64,000 nt of DNA from NCBI GenBank assembly GCA_963734685.1, contig CAVTIC010000006.1:310001-374000 (forward strand), read 5' to 3'. The DNA comes from JAOUEA01 sp963734685. Lineage in GTDB: Bacteria > Actinomycetota > UBA4738 > HRBIN12. Made by a program: the position numbers and the translations under genes. The notes under the pieces were generated by a model that was not told the DNA's origin, ran no database searches, and worked only from the letters and a program-made list of their open reading frames with translations. Every line of letters begins with the position of its first letter. The stretch's first letter is position 1. This document shows positions 46,386 to 54,062 of this stretch, piece by piece.

Positions 46386-47426
46386 GTGGAACGCCTCGAC
46401 CGGGCGGCCCTTCTCCAGTCGTATCGGCGGACGCCGGGGCCTTCGGTGTGTGGGGTCCTTCGTTCAGCCAGGACGGTTCGCTCGTCGCCGCCGCTTGGAG
46501 CGACTGGGGTGGGCCTGAGACGGTCGGGAGCGTCCGGGTCCTGGACCTGTCGACGGACCGGGTGGTCTCGAACATTCCGATCGCCGGCGCGATCGATACC
46601 GCCTTCGGTCCCGACGGGAAACGCCTCGCCGTGGCGTCCTGGTGGCCGGAAAGGAACGTTGGTGCCGTGTTCGCACGTGGAGACCGGCAGGGAAGTGTTC
46701 GGACTGAGCGGGCCCAACTCGATTGCTGCCCGCCCATTCTCCCGGGGGGTGTCCTGGAGCCAGGATGGCCGATACATCGCCGCGAGCAGCCTGAACAACA
46801 CGTTGATATGGGAGGCAGAGACGGGAAGGCTCCGCTACACGCTGCTCGGGCACACGGGATTCGCCTTCAGCGTCGCCTGGAGTCCGGATTCCTCTCGCCT
46901 GGTCACGGGAGGTTCGGACGGCGCCGCGAAGGTGTGGGAGATCGGGGTGGAGGGTGTCCGGGAGCTGTGGTCGCTGTCGGCGCAAGAGACGAAGAGCGGC
47001 ATCGTTGGCGTGGCCTTCTCGCCGAGCGGAACCCGGGTGATGGCCGGTGACGCGGGTATCTCCGCCGTAAAGATCTGGGACCTCGGACCGGACGGAGATG
47101 CCGAGTGGGCGAACCTACCCGCCGCCGACTATCCCGCGGCGGTATTCATGCCCGACGGACAGCGCGTGGTCGCGGTCAACCCGAACGACGACCGGGTGCT
47201 GACGATCTGGGATCTGCGGACCGGTCGAGACCTTCGAATGCTCGGGCCGGCGACCGACTATTTCGGGTTCCAGTCCTTCGATGTGAGCCCGGACGGCAGC
47301 TCGATCGCACTCGGCGGCTGGAGCAGGCGCTCCTTTGGCGGTGCGTCAGCGGCAAGGGCGTGGGATACATCCACGGGTCAGGAGCTCTTCCGGGTCGGGC
47401 ACGAGCTCGACGTCAACGAGTGTTGA
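46386..47426 (+). CDS. Fragment 5 of the giant gene: WD40-like propeller, middle blades
   Basis: From about 46665 this frame shows blades such as VSWSQDGRYIAASSLNNTL, VAWSPDSSRLVTGGSDGAA, VAFSPSGTRVMAGDAG and VFMPDGQRVVAVNPNDD. It ends at an artificial stop (HELDVNEC) where one extra G in AACGAGTGTT breaks the sequence. Confidence 0.6.
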   Translation: MERLDRAALLQSYRRTPGPSVCGVLRSARTVRSSPPLGATGVGLRRSGASGSWTCRRTGWSRTFRSPARSIPPSVPTGNASPWRPGGRKGTLVPCSHVETGREVFGLSGPNSIAARPFSRGVSWSQDGRYIAASSLNNTLIWEAETGRLRYTLLGHTGFAFSVAWSPDSSRLVTGGSDGAAKVWEIGVEGVRELWSLSAQETKSGIVGVAFSPSGTRVMAGDAGISAVKIWDLGPDGDAEWANLPAADYPAAVFMPDGQRVVAVNPNDDRVLTIWDLRTGRDLRMLGPATDYFGFQSFDVSPDGSSIALGGWSRRSFGGASAARAWDTSTGQELFRVGHELDVNEC

Positions 47427-48147
47427 CTTCAGCCCGGATGGGGAGTTCCTGGTCACCGCCGCCTGGGGCGGAACGGCGAAGATCATCGATCGGTCCGGCC
47501 ACGTGATCCGCGTCCTGCAAGAGGAGGGGCGTGGATTCAACGAGGTCAACGATGCTCGCTTCAGCCCTGATGGTCTCCTGGTAGCGACCGCGGCCCGAAC
47601 CGAACAAGGGAGGAGCCACGTGAGGATCTGGGACTGGGGGCGGGGTGAGGTGGTCCGCACGATCAACGCGGACGCATCCAACTTGGACTTCGACCCCAGC
47701 GGTTCCCGGATCGCGACGGCCGGTCCGGAAGGACCAGTGGGGATCTGGAACGTGGAGAGCGGAACCCGCGCATCCGTGCTGGAGGGGCAGTCGGGGGGCG
47801 TGACCGATGTCGCCTTCAGTCCCGACGGATCGCGCGTCGCCACAGCGAGCGACGATGGCACGGTTCGGCTGTTCGAGGCGGACACGGGCGCACAGCAGCT
47901 CGTTCTGCGAGGCTCCGGGTGCGCCGTCGCAGGCGTGAGCTTCAGCCCGGACGGCACGAAGCTCGCCTCACGAGCTGGTGCGACGGCGTTCGGGTCTGGG
48001 CCCTCGACATCGACGACCTCGTCGAGATCGCCCGTCGGGAGGTCCCGAGGGCGCTCACCGACGAGGAGTGCCGCCAGTACCTTCACGTGGATCAGTGCTC
48101 GCAGGTGTAGGGGGACTGCGGGCTCGACGACCGGCCGAGCTGGGTGA
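47335..48147 (+). CDS. Fragment 6 of the giant gene: last WD40-like blades
   Basis: From about 47415 this frame continues the propeller: VDFSPDGEFLVTAAWGG, ARFSPDGLLVATAARTE, LDFDPSGSRIATAGPEG and VAFSPDGSRVATASDDG. After about 47970 the true sequence (SWCDGVRVWALDIDDLVE) is in another frame and stops at 48110; a missing A in CCTCACGAG would explain it. Confidence 0.6.
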   Translation: MAVRQRQGRGIHPRVRSSSGSGTSSTSTSVDFSPDGEFLVTAAWGGTAKIIDRSGHVIRVLQEEGRGFNEVNDARFSPDGLLVATAARTEQGRSHVRIWDWGRGEVVRTINADASNLDFDPSGSRIATAGPEGPVGIWNVESGTRASVLEGQSGGVTDVAFSPDGSRVATASDDGTVRLFEADTGAQQLVLRGSGCAVAGVSFSPDGTKLASRAGATAFGSGPSTSTTSSRSPVGRSRGRSPTRSAASTFTWISARRCRGTAGSTTGRAG

Positions 48148-48581
48148 GCTTTCCGCAGGCCGGTCCCCACACCCGCGAGCATTTGGGCCCGCTCCGACAC
48201 TCCCGGGCTCCGCTCAAGCTGCGCGCGCGCGAGTACGTGGGCGGCGTGCTGCGGGGGAACGGCGACGAGGCGGTGGCGCTGTCCTCGTGGTCGGTAGCAG
48301 GAGACGGCAGTCTTCACACCCGATCCATCACCCCACTGAGCAGCGCGCCTCTCCCATCCCCGGGATGGGAGCCGGCGTCACCAACCGGGGCAAGTCATCT
48401 CGAAGCCGCACAAGACGAGGTACGTCGTCCTGATAAACGAACCTCACGAGCCTCGTCCAGGGGTGCGGCGAGGCGCGCTCGGGATCGGCGAGCGCGCAGG
48501 GGGGCTCCTCATCATCTTGGATGATAAGCGGGTGGTAAGCGGCTGAGCGGCGTCTCCGTAGTCTTTCGTGCGTGCGAAATA
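48111..48581. other. Stretch without a recognisable gene
   Basis: About 470 bp between the giant gene and the right 46-bp repeat. A plus-strand frame from 48144 (MSFPQAGPHTREHLGPLRH) has some coding-like composition but no family or ribosome-binding site. No terminator or integrase remnant was seen. Confidence 0.4.
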
Positions 48582-48627
48582 TGGCTGGCAGCCAAGAGGT
48601 CAGGGGTTCGACTCCCCTTGGGTCCAC
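48582..48627 (+). repeat. Right copy of the 46-bp direct repeat (attR-like)
   Basis: It is identical to 40636-40681, that is, the 3' part of tRNA-Ala without the 5' half. It is followed by CA so that the tRNA end reads TCCACCA, with the CCA tail encoded; the intact tRNA gene lacks this tail. This copy therefore looks like the original chromosomal 3' end. Confidence 0.8.
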
Positions 48628-48639
48628 CAACGATCCTTT

Positions 48640-49099
48640 GCCTGGCGATCGGCGTCCGACGTTCGCACCGGCGTGCGTTTCCGGGGTCGTGCGGTTGCCC
48701 GGCGAGCACCTCGACTCGAACGATGGGATCGCGTCGCCGGACGGCTCGCACCTGGTTATCTCCAACGACCTCGAACCGGGCTCCTGGCGGCGGTTCGTCC
48801 TTAACCCGGACGGGGCGGGCATCCGCCTGCTCGCCGAGGCCGTATTCGGGTTCGACTGGGCGCCTGACGGATCGCGGATCGCCTTCACCGAGGACCACGG
48901 CGCCGAGCTCCGCGTCATCGTCGCTCCCGCCGTCGGCTCGACGCGATCGCTCTTCGCGTCGCTCCCGAACGGCCCCGACAACCCGTATGATCTCGTGATC
49001 GACGCCGACGGATCGGGTGACGCGGTGCCCATCGACGACCTCACGTACGAGAGCTGGCGCGGCGGTTCGGACGACAGCGACTGCGACCTCCGCGGTTGA
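48640..49099 (+). pseudogene. 5'-truncated TolB-like beta-propeller fragment
   Basis: The open frame ending at 49099 carries two blades (ASPDGSHLVISNDLE, DWAPDGSRIAFTEDHGAEL) and a tail (DADGSGDAVPIDDLTYESW) seen at the end of WD40-like secreted proteins. Upstream the frame runs straight into the tRNA-derived repeat, so the 5' part was lost at the integration junction. It is too short to fold as a full propeller. Confidence 0.6.
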
Positions 49100-49125
49100 G
49101 CGATCCGCGAGCCGGGAGCGTCGCA

Positions 49126-49224
49126 GCGAGATGTGACCTAACGGCTACTCGAGGTAACCGTGGCCGCCGAGGTACTCCCATCTCGTCGGCCTCGGTAGCG
49201 CTGACGCTCGGGGTCTCCTCGCCC
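49126..49224. repeat. Copy 1 of a ~100-bp dispersed repeat
   Basis: It is similar over its whole length to 51667-51767, with scattered substitutions and small indels. On the minus strand it encodes a decayed version of a C-terminus ending GLGYLE-stop, seen more clearly in copy 2. It lies between the propeller fragment and the ECF sigma gene. Confidence 0.6.
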
Positions 49225-49375
49225 AGCGATGAGCGGGGTGGCGTCCTTGGCGGGCGAGGCTGACAATCCCACGGGTCGGTCGCGCCCGGTGACGCCCGAA
49301 CGTCGCATCGAAGCTCTGCGTCCGGCCGTTGCCACCGGGCTGCCACAGAACGCCGCGCTCGCGTGTCAGAAGGAC

Positions 49376-49909
49376 ATGGAGCACGATCGGACCGGGGTGG
49401 TATCGGCCGTGGATCGAGAGGCGGGTCTCCGCGGCCGGCTCGCCGACGCGTACGTGCGGTCGGCGCCCAGCGGCATCCGGCTCGCCTACCTACTGACCGG
49501 CGACCGGGCCGCCGCGGAGGACCTCGTCCAAGAGGCGTTCGTCCGGTTCGTGGGTCGGCTCCGGTTCCTCCGAGACCCGGATGCCTTCGAGCCGTACCTG
49601 CGACGCACGATCGTGAACCTGTCGAAGAACCACTTCCGGCGTCGAGCGGTCGAGCGCGCGTACCTGGAGCGCGAGGGACCGAGGATCGAGGACGTCAGCA
49701 CCGACCCGGACTTCGCCTCGCACGACACGCTCCGCTCCGCGCTTCTCCGGCTCCCGCTCCGCCAGCGAACGGCGCTCGTCCTTCGCTACTACGAGGACCT
49801 CCCGGACGACACGATCGCCGAACTCCTCGGCTGCCGCCCGGCCACAGTGCGCTCGCTCGTCGCCCGTGGCCTCGAGGCGCTCCGCACGACCCCAGAGGTG
49901 ATCTCATGA
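49376..49909 (+). CDS. ECF-family RNA polymerase sigma factor
   Basis: The 177-residue product from ATG 49376 (AGAAGGA upstream) has a sigma-2 region (AYLLTGDRAAAEDLVQEAFV, about residues 39-58) and a sigma-4 helix-turn-helix (YYEDLPDDTIAELLGCRPAT, about 140-160). It resembles the SigE-like ECF group common in Actinobacteria. The open frame extends to 49229, but the added part covers the dispersed-repeat border and is not family-like. It overlaps the next gene by 4 bp, the usual sigma/anti-sigma arrangement. Confidence 0.88.
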   Translation: MEHDRTGVVSAVDREAGLRGRLADAYVRSAPSGIRLAYLLTGDRAAAEDLVQEAFVRFVGRLRFLRDPDAFEPYLRRTIVNLSKNHFRRRAVERAYLEREGPRIEDVSTDPDFASHDTLRSALLRLPLRQRTALVLRYYEDLPDDTIAELLGCRPATVRSLVARGLEALRTTPEVIS

Positions 49910-50799
49910 ACGACATCGACGTCCGAGACCTTCTCGCCCGCGTCGCCGACGAGGTGCCCCGCACGCCCGTGGATCCGGAGCCGCTGCTCCATCGGGGCTA
50001 CCGACGGATGGCGAGGACGGCGGTCGCCGGCGCGCTGGGGCTGGCCTGCGCGATCGTCCTCGCCGTGGGGGGCATCGGCCTGATCCGTTCGAGCGCGCCG
50101 ACGACGATCCCGGCCGACGAGGGACAGCCCACCGGGCCGCCGTCGGCCGTCACCGGCGAGACGACCGGCACGTGGACGGGCCCGTGTGCGGATTCGCAAG
50201 ACGGACCGCCGCCGAGGGTGTGCTTCGGACCACTCGATGAGGGGACGTACACGTCGCAGCGCTTCGAGCCCGCCCTCACCTTCATCGTCCCGGCCGGATG
50301 GAACAACCCGTGGGACACGCGCGGCTCGTTCGAACTGTGGACGCCGGGGTGGTCGGACGGGTGGGACGATCCCGACGATCCAGGGATCTACCTTCTCGAC
50401 CACCCGGGGATCACGCTCGTCCGCGATCCCCGACCCGACGAGGGGTGCTCCGGTCACGTCGATGCCACGGTCGGCACCTCCGCGATCGAGGTCGCGACCT
50501 GGGTGGCCAACCATCCGGCGATCGCGGCTGGGGCACCGTCGCCCGTGGAGGTCGGCGGGCTCACGGGCTACCAGCTCGACGTGTCGATCGCGGACACGTG
50601 GCGCGAGAGCTGTCCCGACGGGCCGGCCGCGGTGTGGCTGTTCGACGATGTCTACCTCAGGGAATATCCCGGATTCGCCACGATGCGGCTGATCCTGCTC
50701 GACCTGCCGGACGGCGGGAACGTCCTGATCGCGATCGACGAGGATCGGCTGGATATCGCGATGCCGGTCGTGCGCTCGTTCACGTTCGACCTGAGCTGA
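49906..50799 (+). CDS. Single-pass membrane protein, probable anti-sigma factor
   Basis: The 297-residue product has a cytoplasmic N-terminus (MNDIDVRDLLARVADEVP), one membrane helix (AVAGALGLACAIVLAVGGIG, about residues 38-57), a Pro/Thr linker and an outer domain of about 220 residues rich in Trp, Asp and Gly (FIVPAGWNNPWDTRGSFEL). Genes in this position after an ECF sigma factor commonly encode its membrane anti-sigma factor, although no zinc-binding HxxxCxxC motif is present. ATG 49906 overlaps the sigma gene by 4 bp. Confidence 0.65.
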   Translation: MNDIDVRDLLARVADEVPRTPVDPEPLLHRGYRRMARTAVAGALGLACAIVLAVGGIGLIRSSAPTTIPADEGQPTGPPSAVTGETTGTWTGPCADSQDGPPPRVCFGPLDEGTYTSQRFEPALTFIVPAGWNNPWDTRGSFELWTPGWSDGWDDPDDPGIYLLDHPGITLVRDPRPDEGCSGHVDATVGTSAIEVATWVANHPAIAAGAPSPVEVGGLTGYQLDVSIADTWRESCPDGPAAVWLFDDVYLREYPGFATMRLILLDLPDGGNVLIAIDEDRLDIAMPVVRSFTFDLS

Positions 50800-50806
50800 G
50801 GTTGCC

Positions 50807-51577
50807 TTGATGAACATCCGGCACGGGCTGCAGCTGGGGTTGGCGCTCCTCGTCGCGCTGGCGGGATGCGCACCGGGTACGGAGACGACCGCCCCGGGAA
50901 CCTCAGCCCCACCGGCGCCGAGCGAGCCCAGCCCCACCCCGACGGTCCAGGACATCATGGAGCTCGGGCCCTTCGCCCCGCTCGAGCCCGGAACGTACTT
51001 CATCGACCCCGACGGCGACCCCTCCACCCCACTCCGCGTGGTGTACGAGGTTCCCGCCGAGGGTTGGTCGATGTGGATCGGAGCGGCCAAGTTCGCCGAC
51101 GATGGACACGTCAACGTGAGCATCACCACCGTGACGAACCTGGTGCGCGCATGGGTGCGGCGATCATTCGTGGGCCGATCCTCCGGTCGGACCAAGCGTC
51201 GACGACCTCGCGACCGCATTGGCGGACCTGGCCCCGTTCAAGGTGACGTCGCCCCCGAAGGACGTGACCATCTACGGCTACCGCGGCAAGCACCTGGAGC
51301 TGACCGTGCCCGACCTCCCGGTCGAGCAAGAGGGAGACGACCGCCGTTTCACCGGATGCGAGGAAGGCAAGCTCAAGAGCTGGGTCGCGTTCATCGACGC
51401 AGCCGAAGAAGGGGACGCGTTCTACGGCTACACGGGCCCTGGCTACAGGGAGGAGTTCTGGATCCTCGACGTCGAAGGGACCCGTCTGATGATCGAGGCC
51501 GCGCGTCCCCGGGCTCGCCCCCGAAGGACGTCGCAGAGCAGCGCGCCATCCTCGACTCCATCCGGATCGAGCCATGA
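50807..51577 (+). pseudogene. Lipoprotein gene with two compensating frameshifts
   Basis: The gene begins MMNIRHGLQLGLALLVALAG, with lipobox VALAGC, a Pro/Thr linker and an outer domain (LEPGTYFIDPDGDPSTPLRV, VPAEGWSMWIGAAKF). Near 51150 the sense passes to the +1 frame (DLAPFKVTSPPKDVTIYGYR, GDAFYGYTGPGYREEFWILD) and near 51510 returns to the first frame, ending KDVAEQRAILDSIRIEP. The outer domain resembles that of the preceding gene, so the two may be relatives. Two indels flanking one segment look like sequence errors or very recent damage. Confidence 0.6.
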
Positions 51578-52183
51578 CGTTGCTCGAGATGATCAATCCC
51601 TCCCGTCGAGAGTTGGCGTAGCAAGGGAGCAGCCGGTGAAACGGCCGGACGGAAACTACTCTGAGCGCGAGATGTGACCTGACGGCTACTCGAGGTAGCC
51701 GAGGCCACGGAGGTGCTCCTCCATCTCGTCGGCCTCGGTGTCGGTGACGCTTGAGGACTCCTCGCCCTGCCGCCGCTGCTGATCGACATGGCGCCGACGA
51801 TCCTGGCCGCGCTCGGCGCGCCCGCCTCGATCGAGCACACGGGCCGGGTGCTGCACGAGAGCGTAGGCTCGGACGCGAGATCCAGTCGGCGTCCTCGAGC
51901 GCGGACTTCGCGTGCGTGAGCGAGTACGTCTCGGCCGGCTCCATCAGGATGTCGGGGCGCGGGGAAGGCCCTCGATCACCGGTCGGACGGCGTCGCGCTG
52001 GACGGCGATGGGGGGAGGCATGGGACGGTGTTCGGTCGCTCGCTTCGCAGGCGCTCCGCGACATCGGGACTGCTGCGCGGCGGGTGGCTGACTCCCGGTA
52101 GTGGTCGGGGTAGCCGGTGCGCTGGTGCGCACCGGTGCGCAAGATTTCCGGGAGAAGTGCCTGGTCACAGGGGTTGACGGAAA
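51578..52183. other. Degenerate stretch with gene relics
   Basis: Besides the dispersed repeat at 51667-51767, the plus strand at about 51767-51870 encodes LIDMAPTILAALGAP, reminiscent of sulfatase or phosphodiesterase cores, and the minus strand near 51890-51950 encodes ILMEPAETYSLTHAKSALED. Neither is continued by a usable frame. The region looks like a graveyard of small fragments next to the possible integration site. Confidence 0.4.
51667..51767. repeat. Copy 2 of a ~100-bp dispersed repeat (sulfatase-like C-terminus)
   Basis: On the minus strand it reads EADEMEEHLRGLGYLE-stop, close to the usual end of sulfatase-family proteins. The copy at 49126-49224 has the same stop and most of the same bases. 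Both copies lack the rest of the gene. Confidence 0.6.
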
Positions 52184-52199
52184 CCCCTTGGGTCCACCA
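52184..52199 (+). repeat. Third, partial copy of the tRNA-Ala 3' end
   Basis: CCCCTTGGGTCCACCA is identical to the last 16 bases (with CCA) at the right 46-bp repeat, and AGGGGTTGA at 52169-52177 resembles the T-arm. The bases between differ. It may be a decayed attachment site. Confidence 0.5.
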
Positions 52200-52236
52200 T
52201 CTATCTGCGGATAGCCCCCGGGCTGGACGAGGGCGG

Positions 52237-52953
52237 TTACGCCCTGTCGGGCGCCTCGTCGGGGAGCACGATGGTGGGGCCGGATTGGACGTCTCCCGCG
52301 GGGACGGGGGCCTCCGCCTCCGGTGCCGACCCGTTCCCCTGCTCGGCGGCAGCCTGTCCTTCGAACGATGCCGTGAGGTTCCCGATCACATCGAGGAAGT
52401 TGGCGCACGTTTGCCGAAGCTCCTGGAGCACGGCGTCACGTCGAGACTCCAGGTCGGCGACGGCCCGCTCGGCTTGCGTCCAGGCCTGCTGGGCGGCAGC
52501 AGTAGCCGAGGTCCGCGCGTCTTCCGCTTCGCGGCTCACGCGGTAGGCCTCGCTCCGGGCGCGGTCCACGATCTGCTGCGCTTCCGCCTCGGCCTCGAAT
52601 CGAATCTTCTCGACATCCTTGTCCAAGGCCACGAGAAGCTTCGTTACTTGCTCGGACGCTTGTTCGTAGGTGTCGACATCCTGCGATGGCGCCGATGGCA
52701 ACGCAGCCTCGCCGTGTTGCACGAGCGCGGCTCGTTCCCGGAGGGCAGCGTCCCGCTCTCGCTTCACCTGCTCATTCTCGTACCGCACCTGTCGCACGAG
52801 ATGCTCGACGGTTCGCAGGCGATCGTTCAGCTCGCCGATGTACTCGGTCACTTGGTTCTGGTCGAACCCTCGCCTCACCGTCTTGAACGTCGGCGCGGGG
52901 ACGGCGTCGGGCAGGGCTGAGCCCATCGCGGCATCGGATCGGGGGATCTCCAT
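52237..52953 (-). CDS. DivIVA-domain coiled-coil protein
   Basis: The 238-residue product from ATG 52953 (AGGAG site) has a DivIVA-like N-terminal region (PTFKTVRRGFDQNQVTEYI, about residues 21-39) and then a long charged coiled coil (IRFEAEAEAQQIVDRARSEA, AQQAWTQAERAVADLESRRD) to about residue 190, with an acidic Pro/Ala tail. Actinobacterial DivIVA (Wag31) recruits wall synthesis to poles, but this paralogue lacks the family's exact N-terminal membrane-binding loop and could act in septum or granule organisation. It stands alone. Confidence 0.78.
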   Translation of the reverse strand: MEIPRSDAAMGSALPDAVPAPTFKTVRRGFDQNQVTEYIGELNDRLRTVEHLVRQVRYENEQVKRERDAALRERAALVQHGEAALPSAPSQDVDTYEQASEQVTKLLVALDKDVEKIRFEAEAEAQQIVDRARSEAYRVSREAEDARTSATAAAQQAWTQAERAVADLESRRDAVLQELRQTCANFLDVIGNLTASFEGQAAAEQGNGSAPEAEAPVPAGDVQSGPTIVLPDEAPDRA

Positions 52954-53353
52954 CGATTCCACTCCTGGGGGGACGGGGAAGCTACGGACTGGCCTGGAAC
53001 GTATCCCGAGTTCTCCACGATTCGCTAGAGCCAATGGTCGGTAATCTGCCGAACATCCTCGACCGCCCAGACCGGTTGCCGACCGACCCCAGAGCGCATC
53101 GGGATCCTCGGGCGGAGGCTCCAGTCTCAGTCGCACCGGTTCCTGACAAGGGACTGAACGGGTCGCCTGACGGTCGTGCCTACGAAGGGGCACTCACGCA
53201 TGGCGCGCATGGCGCGCCAGTCGCTCCGGTGCGCGACGAGATCGTGCCCGAGTTCGTCGTGCGAGGTTCCGGTGGACGGCGGACGACGCCCTCCTTGGTG
53301 AGTTCGCCGAGGGGCCGGTCTTCAAGGTCCCGCGGAACGATCCGGGTCCGGCG
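52954..53353. other. Intergenic region with a possible gene end
   Basis: About 400 bp between the divergent DivIVA-like and AhpD-like genes. Near 53275-53356 the plus strand reads ADDALLGEFAEGPVFKVPRN then DPGPA and a stop, which looks like a protein C-terminus, and VRDEIVPEFVVRGSGG lies before it in another frame. No full gene can be assembled. Confidence 0.35.
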
Positions 53354-53359
53354 TAGGCT
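53354..53359 (+). promoter_or_regulatory. -10 box of the AhpD-like gene (leaderless pattern)
   Basis: TAGGCT ends 7 nt before ATG 53367, with no ribosome-binding site between. Confidence 0.45.
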
Positions 53360-53366
53360 GGCCGTC

Positions 53367-53969
53367 ATGGCGCGCATGGAGCCACTTCGGCGCGAGGACC
53401 ACCCCGAGCTCGAGGCGCTCTTCGCCCACTACGATCGGACGCTCTCGTTCGTACCCAACAGCCTGTTCACGATGGCTCGCCGTCCGGACATCCTGCGAGC
53501 CTTCAGCGAGCTGATCACCCAGATCTGGAACACGGGCACGTTGCCCATCGAGCTGAAGCCCTTGATCGGCATCGTGTCGAGCGTCGCGGCCGGCTGCCGG
53601 TATTGCCAGGCGCACGAAGCCGTCGACGCCCGGGAGCGTGGGGTGGCCGACGAGAAGATCGCCGCGATCTGGGACTTCGAGCGTTCCCCGCTCTACGACG
53701 AAGGGGAACGCGCGGCGCTGCGCTTCGCGCGCGACGCATCGCTCGTGCCCAACGAGGTGACGCCGGCGCAGTTCGAGGAGCTGCGCCGCCACTGGGACGA
53801 GGGGCAGATCGTCGAGATGCTCGCGGTCGTGGGCCTGTTCGGGTTCCTCAATCGGTGGAACGACACGATGGCCACCGAACTCGAACCGGAACCGATCGGC
53901 TTCGCGGCCGCTCGCTACGGCGGACGCTGGCAGCCGGGCAAGCACGGGCCCGTGCATCTGCGGTCGTAA
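53367..53969 (+). CDS. Carboxymuconolactone decarboxylase / AhpD-like protein
   Basis: The 200-residue all-helical product has the AhpD redox motif CRYCQAH (Cys-x-x-Cys-x-x-His, about residues 77-83) within SSVAAGCRYCQAHEAVD. AhpD-like proteins reduce peroxidase partners or act as decarboxylases; the motif favours a thiol-redox role. ATG 53367 is supported by a TAGGCT box 7 nt upstream, while the frame is open from 53034. Confidence 0.85.
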   Translation: MARMEPLRREDHPELEALFAHYDRTLSFVPNSLFTMARRPDILRAFSELITQIWNTGTLPIELKPLIGIVSSVAAGCRYCQAHEAVDARERGVADEKIAAIWDFERSPLYDEGERAALRFARDASLVPNEVTPAQFEELRRHWDEGQIVEMLAVVGLFGFLNRWNDTMATELEPEPIGFAAARYGGRWQPGKHGPVHLRS

Positions 53970-54062
53970 CGACCTGGCGTCTCTTGTCACCCGGTCTGTT
54001 GGATCCGCGATCTTCATCGGCTCCCGCGGGCACCGTCGATGCCGGTCCCCTGTAACCGGGAG

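Larger units (their letters stand above)
42407..48110 (+). pseudogene. Giant multidomain regulator, cyclase / OmpR-BTAD / pseudokinase / nSTAND1 / TM / WD40, broken by about 14 frameshifts
   Basis: Followed across frames, one protein of about 1,900 residues appears. Modules: class III cyclase (about 42500-42985), OmpR-like DNA-binding plus BTAD (43071-43790), protein kinase-like (43830-44280), nSTAND1 NTPase with Walker A GPSGGGKSS and Walker B VVLVVDQFEE (44480-45560), membrane helix near 45880-45940, and about 13 WD40-like blades (46170-48080) ending LDIDDLVEIARREVPRALTD and a stop at 48110. The frame changes near 43315, 43365, 43560, 44078, 44135, 44590, 44915, 45075, 45143, 46110, 46430, 46665, 47415 and 47970; twelve shift by +1, mostly at short homopolymers, and no other nonsense codon intervenes. 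The start is uncertain (GTG 42317, ATG 42332 or ATG 42407). As sequenced it cannot yield the full protein. Confidence 0.75.
40682..48627. mobile_element. tRNA-Ala-flanked genomic island, segment A (about 7.9 kb), no integrase seen
   Basis: The segment is bounded by the 46-bp repeats and holds a TolB-like lipoprotein gene and the broken giant cyclase-BTAD-pseudokinase-nSTAND-WD40 gene. No integrase, excisionase, relaxase or transposase motif was found in any frame. It may be a non-autonomous or degraded integrative element, or a duplication at the tRNA end. The cargo is regulatory rather than phage-like. Confidence 0.55.
48628..52199. mobile_element. Possible second tRNA-linked segment B (about 3.6 kb), no integrase seen
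   Basis: The segment lies between the second repeat and a third partial copy of the tRNA-Ala 3' end (52184-52199). It contains a propeller remnant, an ECF sigma gene, a membrane protein, a frameshifted lipoprotein and two copies of a short repeat. A tandem integration would explain this layout, but a chance similarity of the short third copy is possible. Confidence 0.35.

Noticed and set aside
42407..48110. Programmed ribosomal frameshifting as the explanation for the giant gene
   Set aside because: Fourteen shifts in both directions, without slippery heptamers or shared downstream structures, are far beyond known programmed events.
40682..52199. Integrase, transposase or phage genes in the island
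   Set aside because: No frame shows the tyrosine-recombinase R-H-R-Y pattern, a serine-recombinase core or a DDE motif. The island call rests on the repeats only.
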